A stretch of 64,000 nt of DNA from CAWCUK01 sp963798775 (lineage in GTDB: Bacteria; Bacteroidota; Ignavibacteria; Ignavibacteriales; Ignavibacteriaceae), in assembly GCA_963798775.1 (NCBI GenBank), contig CAWCUK010000006.1, forward strand, positions 109,218 through 173,217, given 5' to 3'. A program made the position numbers and the translations under genes. Positions 25,892 to 35,664 of the stretch are shown here, piece after piece; positions within the stretch are counted from its first letter, which is position 1, and each line of letters opens with the position of its first letter. The notes below the pieces were generated by a model. It worked only from the letters and a program-made list of their open reading frames with translations. It made no database searches and was not told the DNA's origin.

Positions 25892-26704
25892 TTATTTTAA
25901 TAAAGTTTCCGGATTCAAATTTGGCGATTCAATATCTCTGAAATATTTTACCGTTCCTACCTTTAATTCATAAGTAGATTGATCATCGCAAACAATAATT
26001 CCTTTCGGGTGAAGTTGTAAAGCGCTCACAGTCCACATATGGTTAACACCTTCTTCAACTACTTTTGCCAAAGCTCTAGCCTTATTAAAACCGCTTATTA
26101 TAATTAAAACTTCTTCCGCATCCAGAACAGTTTTTACTCCCACGGTTAAAGCGGTTTTAGGAACTTTATCTACGTCATTGTCAAAAAATCTTGAGTTGGC
26201 AATAACTGTATCCATAGTTAATGTTTTAACTCTTGTTAAAGAGCCAAGTGAAGAACCGGGTTCATTAAAAGCGATATGTCCGTCAGGCCCAATTCCGCCG
26301 ACAAATAAATTTATTCCGCCGGCTTTTTTTATCCTTTCTTCATACTGCTCACATTCATTTTCAAGATCATCGGAATTTCCATTAAGTATATTTATATTTT
26401 CCCTTTCAATATCAATATTGTTAAAGAAATTGTTATTCATAAACGAATGATAGCTTTCCGGATGTTCTTCCGGCAGCCCTACATACTCATCCATATTAAA
26501 GGTTGTAACATATTTAAACGATACAATGCCTTTTTTATTTAGTTTAATTAATTCTTTATACATTCCGATAGGTGAAGAGCCGGTGGGAAGTCCGAGTACA
26601 AAATGATTAGACTCAGATGGATTAAAATCGTTAATTGTCCTGGCTACATAATGTGCCGCCCATTTAGATACCATCTCATAATTTGGCTGTATAATAAGTC
26701 GCAT
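25892..26704 (-). CDS. nagB: Glucosamine-6-phosphate deaminase
   Basis: The 270-residue enzyme converts glucosamine-6-phosphate to fructose-6-phosphate and ammonia. Motifs are LGLPTGSSPIGMY (phosphate loop), FNMDEYVGL (catalytic Asp) and GGIGPDGHIAFNEPGSS (catalytic His/Glu region). The length equals E. coli NagB (266). The ribosome site AAGGAGG lies six bases before ATG. It acts with the nagA gene at 31.6 kb in amino-sugar recycling, although the two are not in one operon. Confidence 0.95.
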   Translation of the reverse strand: MRLIIQPNYEMVSKWAAHYVARTINDFNPSESNHFVLGLPTGSSPIGMYKELIKLNKKGIVSFKYVTTFNMDEYVGLPEEHPESYHSFMNNNFFNNIDIERENINILNGNSDDLENECEQYEERIKKAGGINLFVGGIGPDGHIAFNEPGSSLGSLTRVKTLTMDTVIANSRFFDNDVDKVPKTALTVGVKTVLDAEEVLIIISGFNKARALAKVVEEGVNHMWTVSALQLHPKGIIVCDDQSTYELKVGTVKYFRDIESPNLNPETLLK

Positions 26705-26786
26705 TCTGCCTCCTTAATTTTTTATTAAATATCCTTTTCAAATTTAACGAAAAGAATATTCATTTATGATAATTTTTATCGTTATT

Positions 26787-28417
26787 TTATTCCGAGAAAA
26801 TATATTCACAATTATCCGGAACTTCCGGCTTTACAAGTAAAACATCTTCTTTAAGAAGAGCCACTTTCCCAGGTTCCATACCTTTTTTCTTTACTACGTA
26901 TTTTTTAAAAGTGTAGCTGACCGGAACTACTCCCGCGGTTTTAGCTTTACTATGAAAAGCCGCCAGTGACGCGGCGGTTTTTAATATCGGTTTAGGAACC
27001 GATTCCTTACTGTTATCGATTCTTAAAACTACATGTGAACCCGGAACACTTCTGGCATGAAACCAATAATCATTTTGTTTCGCGAATTTCATGGTTAATA
27101 AATCGTTGTTTTTGCTGTCTTTCCCTACAAAAACATTATATTTCCCTTCTATAATATAATGTTTGAATTTATCTTTCATATCATCACTTTTATGAGTGGT
27201 TCCGGTAGTCGGCATTTTTAATTCTTTCATTAATTTTCTTAATTCTTCCGGCTCTTCGGTTTTTTCTACTCTTTTTTCAAACTCTTTTAATTGTGTAAAT
27301 TCATTTTGCAGTTTTTCATAAAGTTCCCTGGATTTTACTAAGCCGATTCTTTCACTTTTAGCTTTATCAAAATAAGCATCAACATTTTTTTTAGGAGAAA
27401 GTTTTGGATTCAAATTTACTTTTACCGGTTTTCCCGGTTCGTAAAGATCTTCCAATTCAATTTTATTCATTCCTTTTTTAATTGAATGAATATTTATTAA
27501 AAGAAGATTCGCAATTTTGCCGTATTCTTCTTCTTTGCTTCCCCTATCAATTCTGCCTTTTAAATTATTTAATTTAGATGATAATTTCACAAGTTCTTTA
27601 TGAATATGTTTATTTAACTTTGAGCGGAGGTCGTAATGTTTTTCGGTGCCGATTTTTTTAATTAAAAAATAATTCATTGCCTCAATTACTGTTTTAAATT
27701 CATGCTTTTCCGTTTGAGGGAATTTTTGAAAAGTATTGACGGCTAAATTTAATTCGTTTGTTTTATCATCATAAAATACTGCCGGGTTTTCAATTTTTAT
27801 TTCGTTCAGTACATCAATTAGTTCTTTTACATTATTTAAAAAGAGATATTTAAAGTCCTAAACCGTACTTCCGCTAAAATTTCTTTTCCTACAAAAGGAT
27901 AATTTACTTTCATATACGTGAAGAAATCTATATCCGGAGGAAGATGCATTTGGGGAAGATTAAAATGTTCGTAAAAGGTTAAGTGTTTAAATTCATATAT
28001 AAAATCTTTTGCTTCCTTTTCATTAATTTTCTTAAAAGCGTCTAATTCATTTTCAGCGGATAATTGAAAAACATTTGTATGTTTTCCTCTGACTATAAAG
28101 AATAAAGGTGAATCCTCCAGCTCGATTTTTATTACACGATCAGTCGCGGCTATTGAGAATCCGGTAATTTTTGAGGGGAGTACGGTGCGGAAGAAATCAA
28201 TGGTATTCTTTTTTGCCCGATGAAAATTATGCCGAATATTTATATATGGAAATCCCGGGTTTACTGAAATTTCTAAAAAATAATTTCTTTTAAAATCCGT
28301 AATCTCAAAAATAAGTGTGTCTTTTTCTTGAGAGAAAATGCTTCGAAGTGTAAAACCTTTAAACTGATCGTTTAATTCGGTAATAATTCTATTTAAGAAA
28401 AAATAGTTTTTAAACAT
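26787..28417 (-). pseudogene. rqcH: NFACT-family ribosome quality-control protein (RqcH/FbpA-like), one frameshift
   Basis: Two frames join into about 543 residues. The first half (ATG 28417) has the NFACT-N start LNRIITELNDQFKGFTLRSI and runs into a stop at 27836. The second continues NNVKELIDVLNEI, contains a coiled-coil middle with acidic and basic heptads, and ends in an NFACT-R domain (DYWFHARSVPGSHVVLR, AASLAAFHSKAK) finishing at 26787. One extra base in the five-A run at 27838-27842 restores a single frame. Bacterial RqcH binds split 50S subunits and adds alanine tails to stalled chains. The break is probably a homopolymer sequencing error, because both halves are otherwise intact. Confidence 0.85.
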
Positions 28418-28465
28418 ATTGGTGTAATTTTTTTTCCTTTGAAAAAGATTGTCTTTAAAAGATGA

Positions 28466-28496
28466 ATCCCCCGACTTAAATCAATAAGCGGGGGAT
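28466..28496 (-). terminator. Rho-independent terminator of the POT transporter gene
   Basis: An 8-bp stem ATCCCCCG/CGGGGGAT (28466-28473, 28489-28496) with a 15-base loop lies 20 bases after the stop on the minus strand and is followed by TCATCTTTT. Confidence 0.75.
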
Positions 28497-28516
28497 AGAA
28501 ATATTAAAGAAAAATA

Positions 28517-29935
28517 TTAGTGAATACCATGCATCATCTTCATCAAATATTTATAAATAGCGAATAGAATGAGTGACGCCACAAAAGACATTATAACAAA
28601 TATTAAAAAGAAATCTGATAGACTGGTAATAGCAAAACCTAACAAATGTGTTGTTGTTCCCGGTTCAGGGTAAAGGGTACTTAACATTCCGGCCAACCAA
28701 TTTGCGGCGGCATTTGCCATAAACCAAACTCCCATCAATAGAGATGAAAACTTAACAGGAGATAATTTTGTTACCATAGATAAACCGATCGGAGATAAAC
28801 TTAATTCCCCGAAAGTATGAAGCACATACGCTAAAATTAACCACATTGGACTAACTTTAACTCCCGCGTCTGCTTTTCCGGCGCCGATAACTAAAACTAC
28901 AAATCCCATTGATAAAAGGAATAATCCAATTGCCATCTTTAATGGTGATGAGGGTTCTTTTCCTTTGTCACCTAATTTCGTCCATATTCCAGCGAAAATA
29001 GGCGCAAAAACAATAATAGCGACAGGATTAACTGATTGGAACCAGCTAGCGGGCATTTCCCATCCTCCTAACCATCCAATCACTCTGTTTGTTTGTTCTT
29101 CCGCAAAAAATGTAAGTGAAACACCTGCTTGTTCAAACGCTGCCCAGAAGAAGATAACAAAAAACGCTAGTATGAAAATAACCGCGATTCTTTGTTTTTC
29201 TATTTTTGTTAAAGGCTGATTGTTTTCGTTGTTTTTATCGTTTTTATCAATTTTCTTCGGAACTAAACCAACTTGTTCACCTTCGGGTGTAACAAGATAT
29301 TTATTCTGTCCCCAATAGAAAACAACTAAACCTAAAAGCATTCCTACTGCGGCTGATAAAAAGCCGTATTTAAAATCAGCGGGATTACCTGTATCTCCGA
29401 GACCACCGGCAACTAAAGGTGACAATAACGCGCCGAGGTTAATTCCCATATAAAAAATTGTAAATGCGGAGTCTCTTTTATTTATAGCTTCTTTTGGATA
29501 AAGAGATCCTACCATTGTGGAAATATTCGGTTTGAAGAAGCCATTACCAATAATAAGTAAAGTTAAACCGCCTAAAAAAGCTAATTGTTGAGGATTGAAA
29601 ATAAATGATGAATAAGTAGCGGTAGCGTCGGCGGCGGGTGAATACAAATAACCGCTTAAAGTTAGCGCTAACTGTCCCAAAGCCATTAAAACACCGCCGG
29701 TAATTATGGAGCGTCTGTTTCCCCAGTATCTGTCAGCTATATAACCGCCGGCAAGCGGAGTTAAGTATACAAGACCGGTGTAATATCCGTAAATAGAAGA
29801 AGTGAAAGCCTTATCAAAAAGCATCGCGTTTATCATGTAAAGCGCTAATATTGCTCTCATCCCGTAGTAGCTGAATCGTTCCCACATTTCTGCGAAGAAC
29901 AACACGTACAATCCTTTGGGGTGCTGCTTAAACAT
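28517..29935 (-). CDS. POT-family proton-coupled oligopeptide transporter
   Basis: The 472-residue protein has about 12-14 transmembrane helices. The N-terminal EMWERFSYYGM holds the ExxERFxYY proton-coupling motif. The second signature is FYMGINLGALLSP and GFFKPNIS lies between them. The family imports di- and tripeptides across the inner membrane with protons. A soluble, Asn/Lys-rich loop lies mid-protein (KNDKNNENNQ). It is monocistronic with its own terminator. Confidence 0.92.
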   Translation of the reverse strand: MFKQHPKGLYVLFFAEMWERFSYYGMRAILALYMINAMLFDKAFTSSIYGYYTGLVYLTPLAGGYIADRYWGNRRSIITGGVLMALGQLALTLSGYLYSPAADATATYSSFIFNPQQLAFLGGLTLLIIGNGFFKPNISTMVGSLYPKEAINKRDSAFTIFYMGINLGALLSPLVAGGLGDTGNPADFKYGFLSAAVGMLLGLVVFYWGQNKYLVTPEGEQVGLVPKKIDKNDKNNENNQPLTKIEKQRIAVIFILAFFVIFFWAAFEQAGVSLTFFAEEQTNRVIGWLGGWEMPASWFQSVNPVAIIVFAPIFAGIWTKLGDKGKEPSSPLKMAIGLFLLSMGFVVLVIGAGKADAGVKVSPMWLILAYVLHTFGELSLSPIGLSMVTKLSPVKFSSLLMGVWFMANAAANWLAGMLSTLYPEPGTTTHLLGFAITSLSDFFLIFVIMSFVASLILFAIYKYLMKMMHGIH

Positions 29936-30164
29936 TAAAGAACCTCATTAATTAGTTTTAATTGAAGAGAATTAGTTGTTTTTACGAAGAGATTTTTTAT
30001 AAATTGATTGAACAAAAGAAGGTACCCTTTTTTTCTTAAATTCTCGCCAAATATATGTTATTTTTATTTTTTTTCATAATTAAATTCTATTTTTTAACGA
30101 AGAGTTTTATCATCGGAAGCACGTTTAGTTGTTTAAGAAATCCTCATTTGATATATTTGACCAC

Positions 30165-30923
30165 ATGAAAAATTACCTTCAAAATTCTGCGATAAGAAAA
30201 ATTCTTTACGCGCTTGCGGGCTTTATAATATTAATTATTCTTTTAAATAATGTTATAATGCCGTGGTATGTAAGTTCTCCTGAAACACGAGTTCCTAAAG
30301 TAGTTGGTATGAACGAAAAGGATGCCGTAAATCTTCTTAAAGATAAAGACTTAGAGCCGATTGTAAGTGATACTACTTATGATGAGGAAGTTCCGAAAGG
30401 CGCTATTATTCTGCAGAAACCTGAAGCCGGCGAATCTGTTAAGGAAGGAAGAAGAGTTTATCTTTTTATCAGCGGCGGTGAGCCTACGGTTGTGGTTCCG
30501 GTTTTAAAAGGTAAATCTGTAAGAGACGCTAAATTTTCATTGGAAAGATTAGGATTAAAATTAGGCGATATTGATTCTGTCGCTTCCAATAATCCTAAAG
30601 ATATGATTTTTGATCAGGAATATGCGCCGGGTACACCGCTTAAAAAAGGTGAAACTGTCGGAGTATCAATAAGTATGGGAATTGGCGGAGGCGAGATTAT
30701 GGTTCCTGATCTAATCGGAAAATCTTTGGCCGATGCTGAAAAAGTCCTTGCGGATAGCTCGCTAAAAATAGGGAAAATAAATTATCAAAGATCATTCTCC
30801 TTATTGCCGAATACAATTCTTGATCAATATCCAAGCAAAGGAAATAAAGTTAATCCCGGCGATGCTATTGATCTTTTTGTTACAAAAGCAGCCGAACAAG
30901 ATGAAAAAGAAAATATAGAGTAA
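30165..30923 (+). CDS. PASTA-domain membrane protein
   Basis: ATG 30165 is preferred; a TTG at 30129 would add 12 residues. The 252-residue protein has one transmembrane helix (about residues 12-32) and three tandem PASTA domains: VPKVVGMNEKDAVNLLKD, VPVLKGKSVRDAKFSLERLG and VPDLIGKSLADAEKVLAD. The kinase or transpeptidase domains that usually carry PASTA units are absent. It would face the periplasm and could bind peptidoglycan stems or beta-lactam-like ligands. The rpe start follows three bases after its stop, so the two are one operon. Confidence 0.85.
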   Translation: MKNYLQNSAIRKILYALAGFIILIILLNNVIMPWYVSSPETRVPKVVGMNEKDAVNLLKDKDLEPIVSDTTYDEEVPKGAIILQKPEAGESVKEGRRVYLFISGGEPTVVVPVLKGKSVRDAKFSLERLGLKLGDIDSVASNNPKDMIFDQEYAPGTPLKKGETVGVSISMGIGGGEIMVPDLIGKSLADAEKVLADSSLKIGKINYQRSFSLLPNTILDQYPSKGNKVNPGDAIDLFVTKAAEQDEKENIE

Positions 30924-30926
30924 TTT

Positions 30927-31580
30927 ATGGCATTTTTAGCTCCTTCAATTTTAGCCGCAGATTTAACAAATTTAGCACAGCAAATAAGACTTGTAGAAAT
31001 GAGCGGCGCGGATTGGATTCATTGCGATATTATGGACGGACATTTTGTTCCGAACATAAGTTTTGGCCCAATAATGGTAAAAGCCGCAAAAAGATCGACT
31101 AATCTGCCGCTTGATGTTCATTTGATGATTGAAAATCCCGATAAATATTTAGAAGATTTTGTAAACGCGGGAGCAAATAGTATTACTGTTCATCAAGAGG
31201 GAATTATTCATCTAAACAGAACGATAAATAATATTAAAGAATTAGGGGCAAAAGCCGGAGTTGCTATAAATCCGGCAACGCCCGTACATACTTTAAGAGA
31301 TATTGCTGAATTTATTGATCTTGTGCTTGTTATGTCGGTTAATCCCGGTTTTGGCGGACAAGAGTTTATACAGAGTTCTTTAAGAAAGGTTAAAGAAACT
31401 GTTGAGTTACGTAAAGAAATGAACGCTGATTTTCTAATTCAAATAGACGGCGGCATTGATAATAAAACAATTAAACCGGCTTTAAATGCCGGTTGCGATG
31501 TTTTTGTTGCCGGTTCTTCCATTTTCAAAGCGGATAATATTTCCGCTGCCGCGATGGAATTGAAAAACCTTATCAGATAA
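30927..31580 (+). CDS. rpe: Ribulose-phosphate 3-epimerase
   Basis: The 217-residue TIM-barrel enzyme interconverts ribulose-5-phosphate and xylulose-5-phosphate in the pentose phosphate pathway. Signature segments are the N-terminal LAPSILAAD, the metal site HCDIMDGHFVPN, VHLMIENP, and MSVNPGFGGQ for phosphate binding, with a C-terminal QIDGGI. It lies in an operon with the PASTA gene and nagA. Confidence 0.96.
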   Translation: MAFLAPSILAADLTNLAQQIRLVEMSGADWIHCDIMDGHFVPNISFGPIMVKAAKRSTNLPLDVHLMIENPDKYLEDFVNAGANSITVHQEGIIHLNRTINNIKELGAKAGVAINPATPVHTLRDIAEFIDLVLVMSVNPGFGGQEFIQSSLRKVKETVELRKEMNADFLIQIDGGIDNKTIKPALNAGCDVFVAGSSIFKADNISAAAMELKNLIR

Positions 31581-31598
31581 AATAAGTAAAGGAAAAAA

Positions 31599-32762
31599 AT
31601 GATTGCATTAGTCGGAGGGAAAATTATAACTCCCTTTAGAGTAGTAAAAAATGGGACTATAGTACTGGATGACGGAAAAATTTATGAGTTAGGTAAAACC
31701 GGCGATGTAAATATACCCGATAATTGCCAAGTTATTGATGTAAGCGGAAAAATGATTACGCCGGGTTTTGTTGATCTGCTTGTTCACGGCGGACATGGTT
31801 ACGGTTTCGCGGATGATCATCCTGATAGCGTTAAAGAAGTTAGTAAGTATTTTATGGAAAATGGTTCTACTACAGTTATGGCTTCTTTATTCGCTAAACC
31901 GAGAGATTTGTTGTTAAAAGATATCAGCAGATTAGCTGAATATATTCATGATAATCCGGATTCAAATATTCGCGGTATCCACATGGAAGGACCGTATTTA
32001 AATAAAGCGCTAAAAGGTGCGATGAATGAAGATTATTTATGGACGCCAACCGTTGAATCTTGGAATGAAATGTGGGAGGCTTCTAAAGGATTAATCAAAT
32101 TAATGACAATCGCTCCCGAACTTCCCGGAGCCGTTGATGTAATGAGAGCGGCGGCAAAGGAAGGTGTTGTATTATCAATAGGCCACTCAATGGCAAGTTA
32201 TGATGAACTTGAAATTGCAATTGATAACGGTGCCGCGCATGTTACGCATATTTTTAATGCTATGCGTCCTTTTCATCACCGCAATCCCGGAGTTATTTTA
32301 GGCGCGCTTTTAAGAAACGAATTAAAGATAGAATTAATTGCGGATACTCTTCATGTTCATCCCGCTGTAATGGAATTAATCTTAAAATTAAAAGGTTCCA
32401 GCGGTATTATTCTTGTCTCTGATTCTATAAGAGCAGGCGGTATGCATGAAGGTGAGTATGAATTTGCGGATCAAAAAGTAATTATGAAAAATAAAAGAGC
32501 CTTTTTAGAAGACGGGACTTTGGCGGGAAGTACTTTAACTTTGAATATGGCTATAAGAAATATGGTTGAAACAGCAAACGCGAAAATAACAGAGGCGATT
32601 AGAATGGCTTCTTTAAATGGCGCGAAAGTAATTAATCTGGATCACCGTAAAGGTATTTTGGCGGTAGGTAAGGATGCTGATATTGTTGTTATGGATGATG
32701 ATTATTCTGTTGATATGACTATAATAAACGGTAAAATTACCTTTCAAAAAAACAAAGCCTAA
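31599..32762 (+). CDS. nagA: N-acetylglucosamine-6-phosphate deacetylase
   Basis: The 387-residue amidohydrolase removes acetate from GlcNAc-6-phosphate, giving the NagB substrate. Motifs are PGFVDLLVHGGHGYGFAD, GIHMEGPYLN (metal Glu), IGHSMA and HVTHIFNAMRPFHHR (metal His), and the catalytic Asp in LVSDSIRAGG. It ends the PASTA-rpe-nagA operon, with a terminator 16 bases after the stop. Together with nagB it supports recycling of cell-wall amino sugars. Confidence 0.94.
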   Translation: MIALVGGKIITPFRVVKNGTIVLDDGKIYELGKTGDVNIPDNCQVIDVSGKMITPGFVDLLVHGGHGYGFADDHPDSVKEVSKYFMENGSTTVMASLFAKPRDLLLKDISRLAEYIHDNPDSNIRGIHMEGPYLNKALKGAMNEDYLWTPTVESWNEMWEASKGLIKLMTIAPELPGAVDVMRAAAKEGVVLSIGHSMASYDELEIAIDNGAAHVTHIFNAMRPFHHRNPGVILGALLRNELKIELIADTLHVHPAVMELILKLKGSSGIILVSDSIRAGGMHEGEYEFADQKVIMKNKRAFLEDGTLAGSTLTLNMAIRNMVETANAKITEAIRMASLNGAKVINLDHRKGILAVGKDADIVVMDDDYSVDMTIINGKITFQKNKA

Positions 32763-32777
32763 AATTATTTTAATTTT

Positions 32778-32808
32778 AGAGGCTGTCGATTTAAAGGCAG
32801 CCTCTTTT
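32778..32808 (+). terminator. Rho-independent terminator after nagA
   Basis: An 8-bp stem AGAGGCTG/CAGCCTCT (32778-32785, 32798-32805) with a 12-base loop runs into TTT. Confidence 0.85.
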
Positions 32809-32949
32809 CCGTTAGCCGCTTAATTATTCCGTCATAATCATTTCATTTAATAATTCCTTTTTTTTAATATAAAATAATTTTTAAATTGAAGACTAAATTA
32901 ATCAGCTTATAAACTTCATTTCATTCATCGTTTTGTTAGGAATTTCTTT

Positions 32950-34104
32950 TTGATTACCCAAATAATAAATCTTTCTTTTACCGATGTATTTAAAATATTC
33001 AGCGAAAGATATAATATCTATCGGGATGTTTATCAGAAGGATTTATTGGCTTTAGAAATTAGAGGAATTCAAAATAAACTGGCTGAAATAATAAAAAAAG
33101 TAGTTCTTCACGAAAAGCAAATTTGTTATAGAGCTAATAAAGATGATGAATACTCCAATCTTTTAGTTCCCGGTTCACTTTCCAATTTAAAAGACATTTC
33201 GCATAAAATCCTTTCATTGGGAGATGAGGATCTCGGCTATAGAATTATTAAAGTAATTAAGAATTTTGAAGAATCGGATAATATTATTTACAAAATCGGA
33301 GAAAGAAAATTCGATTTTAAAAATTCATATGTAATGGGAATTTTAAATGTAACTCCGGATTCTTTCTCTGATGGCGGTTTGTATAACAATCTAAATGACG
33401 CTGTAACACACGGAATTGAAATGCTTAATTCCGGCGCTGATATTCTAGATATTGGAGGAGAGTCCAGTCGTCCCGGCGCGGATTCAGTTACCGCCGAAGA
33501 AGAAATTCAGCGGATTATTCCCGTTATCGATCAAATTTTAGCTGTCCACCCGGATGCTATAATTTCTGTTGATACAACTAAATTAAAAGTTGCAGAAACT
33601 TCTCTTGCTCACGGCGCCAAAATTATTAATGATATTAGCGGCGCTTCTTTTGAGCCGGAAATATTACAGGCCGTAAAAAAATATAATGCTGCTATTGTTC
33701 TAATGCATATTAAAGGAACTCCCAAAACCATGCAGAAAAATCCGGTTTATCATGATGTTACCGCGGAAGTATTTGATTCCCTTTACGAATCCGCGACCAA
33801 AGCAGTTAAAACAGGTATTAAAAAAATAATAATTGATCCGGGAATAGGATTTGGAAAAACAATACAACATAATTTTGAATTGTTAAGAAGACTGGAAGAT
33901 TTTAAATCTCTCGGATATCCTATCCTCATTGGCGTTTCCAGAAAATCATTCATCGGTAAAACTTTAGAACTGACAACTGAGGATAGAGATTTTCCCACCG
34001 CGGTAGTAGAAACAGCGGCTATAAAAAACGGGGCAAAAATTATTAGAACACATAATGTTCCCAATGGAGTTAAAGTTTGTAAATTATTAAATCAACTTAC
34101 TTAA
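32950..34104 (+). CDS. folP: Dihydropteroate synthase with N-terminal extension
   Basis: The 384-residue protein makes dihydropteroate from p-aminobenzoate and dihydropterin pyrophosphate. The core begins near residue 125 with MGILNVTPDSFSDGG, followed by DIGGESSRPGA, NDISGA and a C-terminal GVSRKSFIG. Classical enzymes have about 270-280 residues, so 120 residues are extra at the N terminus (helical, LVPGSLSNL near residue 75), as in some thermophile and archaeal-type members. The start is TTG with AGGA nine bases upstream. It is followed at nine bases by cdaA, a common pairing. Confidence 0.93.
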   Translation: MITQIINLSFTDVFKIFSERYNIYRDVYQKDLLALEIRGIQNKLAEIIKKVVLHEKQICYRANKDDEYSNLLVPGSLSNLKDISHKILSLGDEDLGYRIIKVIKNFEESDNIIYKIGERKFDFKNSYVMGILNVTPDSFSDGGLYNNLNDAVTHGIEMLNSGADILDIGGESSRPGADSVTAEEEIQRIIPVIDQILAVHPDAIISVDTTKLKVAETSLAHGAKIINDISGASFEPEILQAVKKYNAAIVLMHIKGTPKTMQKNPVYHDVTAEVFDSLYESATKAVKTGIKKIIIDPGIGFGKTIQHNFELLRRLEDFKSLGYPILIGVSRKSFIGKTLELTTEDRDFPTAVVETAAIKNGAKIIRTHNVPNGVKVCKLLNQLT

Positions 34105-34113
34105 GAGATGTAG

Positions 34114-34932
34114 ATGTTTGATATTTTTAGAATTGGATTTTTAACCGTTACATTTACCGATTTAATAGATATTGCGATTGTAGCGTTTATTGTTTACCGT
34201 CTCTACACGCTCTTAAAAGGAACAATCGCCGCGCAGATATTTATGGGATTAATGATCATATTAGTTCTTTCCTTCGCGGCTCAAGCGGCTAATTTTAGGG
34301 CTTTAAGCTGGCTCTTAAAATTAGTAACGGATATTTGGGTTATCGCTTTCGTAATTTTATTTCAGCCGGAGATAAGAAGGCTTTTAGTTATTGTAGCCAG
34401 AAACCCTTTCTTTAGAATGTTTGTAAAATCAGAATCAAGTGAAGCCGCTTCTATTATAACAGACGCTGCGTTTGAGCTTTCTCAATACCAGCATGGTGCT
34501 TTAATGATTTTAATTAAATCAACAGGAATCCGCGGTTATTCCGAAACCGGAGAACTTCTGAACGCTAAACTCAGTGTGGCTATGTTAAGATCAATCTTTT
34601 TCCCCAGATCGCCGCTGCACGACGGAGCGGTTATTATTAAAAATAATATAATTGAAGCCGCTCGCTGCACACTTCCGCTATCTTCCACAACTTCCGTAAA
34701 AGGTGAATCGCTAGGAATGAGGCACCGTGCCGGGCTTGGTATCGCCGAACAAGCCGATGTAATAAGTGTTATTGTTTCTGAAGAAACCGGCGGCATTTCA
34801 GTTGCGGAAGACGGACAATTAGTAAAAGGTCTATCAAAAGAAGCTCTTAGAAAACGTTTAACAAAAGCCTTCAAAACTCCCACAGTTAAAGGATGGCGGG
34901 GTATTATTGAGCAGTATTTACAGGAAAAATAA
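34114..34932 (+). CDS. cdaA: Diadenylate cyclase CdaA
   Basis: The 272-residue membrane enzyme joins two ATP into cyclic di-AMP. Three N-terminal transmembrane helices (about residues 10-75) precede a DAC domain with the DGA motif in SPLHDGAVII and RHR in MRHRAGLG. It follows folP in the same operon. c-di-AMP controls osmolyte transport and wall homeostasis in other bacteria. The final 26 bases overlap the glycosyltransferase gene. Confidence 0.95.
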   Translation: MFDIFRIGFLTVTFTDLIDIAIVAFIVYRLYTLLKGTIAAQIFMGLMIILVLSFAAQAANFRALSWLLKLVTDIWVIAFVILFQPEIRRLLVIVARNPFFRMFVKSESSEAASIITDAAFELSQYQHGALMILIKSTGIRGYSETGELLNAKLSVAMLRSIFFPRSPLHDGAVIIKNNIIEAARCTLPLSSTTSVKGESLGMRHRAGLGIAEQADVISVIVSEETGGISVAEDGQLVKGLSKEALRKRLTKAFKTPTVKGWRGIIEQYLQEK

Positions 34933-35575
34933 AATTTGCGCGGTAATTCCTTTTTATAATGAAGAACGAATTACTGAAATTATTCCCCAAGTTTTAAATT
35001 ATGTCGATACGGTAATTGCCGTTGATGACGGATCAACCTGTATTTATTTTCCGCGAAATTATTTCGATGATAGGGTAATTTTAATCGTCCACCCGAAAAA
35101 TTTAGGCAAAGGCGCGGCAATTAAATCCGGCGCTTTGGAAAGCATAAAAAGAAATTTTGATGTAACTGTAACTTTAGATGCCGATTTTCAGCATCCTCCC
35201 GAATATATTCCGAATTTTGTTTCCGCCTTAAAGGATTTTGATATAGTTATTGGCAATAGATTAGAAGATGTTTCCGGTATGCCGTTGCATAGAATTCTAA
35301 GTAATAAAACCACTTCATTCTTTTTGAGTTTAAAAACCGGTGTAAAAATTAAAGACAGCCAGTGCGGATTCAGAGCTTTTAAAACAGCCTGCTTAAATAA
35401 AATCATGCCGGAATTTTATGGTTTTGAGTCGGAGAGTGAAATGATTGTGAACGCGGCAAAAAAAAATTTGAAAATAGGATTTGTAAAAATTCCCACAATA
35501 TACGGTGATGAAAAGAGTAAAATGAAATCATTTAAAACTATCGGGGGATTTATTAAGGTTTTATTCAGGATATAA
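34907..35575 (+). CDS. Family 2 glycosyltransferase
   Basis: The 222-residue GT-A enzyme has VIPFYNEE at residues 14-21, an AVDDGS loop, GKGAAIKSGA, and the DxD-containing TLDADFQHPPEYI. It lacks a C-terminal transmembrane region. It resembles polyprenyl-phosphate sugar transferases of the DPM1/DolP type by its short length. The donor and acceptor are unknown. The apparent start is TTG 34907 inside cdaA, with a GGCGGGG stretch upstream. The overlap implies translational coupling. Confidence 0.8.
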   Translation: MSSIYRKNKICAVIPFYNEERITEIIPQVLNYVDTVIAVDDGSTCIYFPRNYFDDRVILIVHPKNLGKGAAIKSGALESIKRNFDVTVTLDADFQHPPEYIPNFVSALKDFDIVIGNRLEDVSGMPLHRILSNKTTSFFLSLKTGVKIKDSQCGFRAFKTACLNKIMPEFYGFESESEMIVNAAKKNLKIGFVKIPTIYGDEKSKMKSFKTIGGFIKVLFRI

Positions 35576-35664
35576 TTTATTTGATTAAAAATAATCAATC
35601 ACAATTAGCTAAGGTTCATTTTTATAATTTTGAATTAAACTGAAAATAAAAAAAGGAGGAACCG

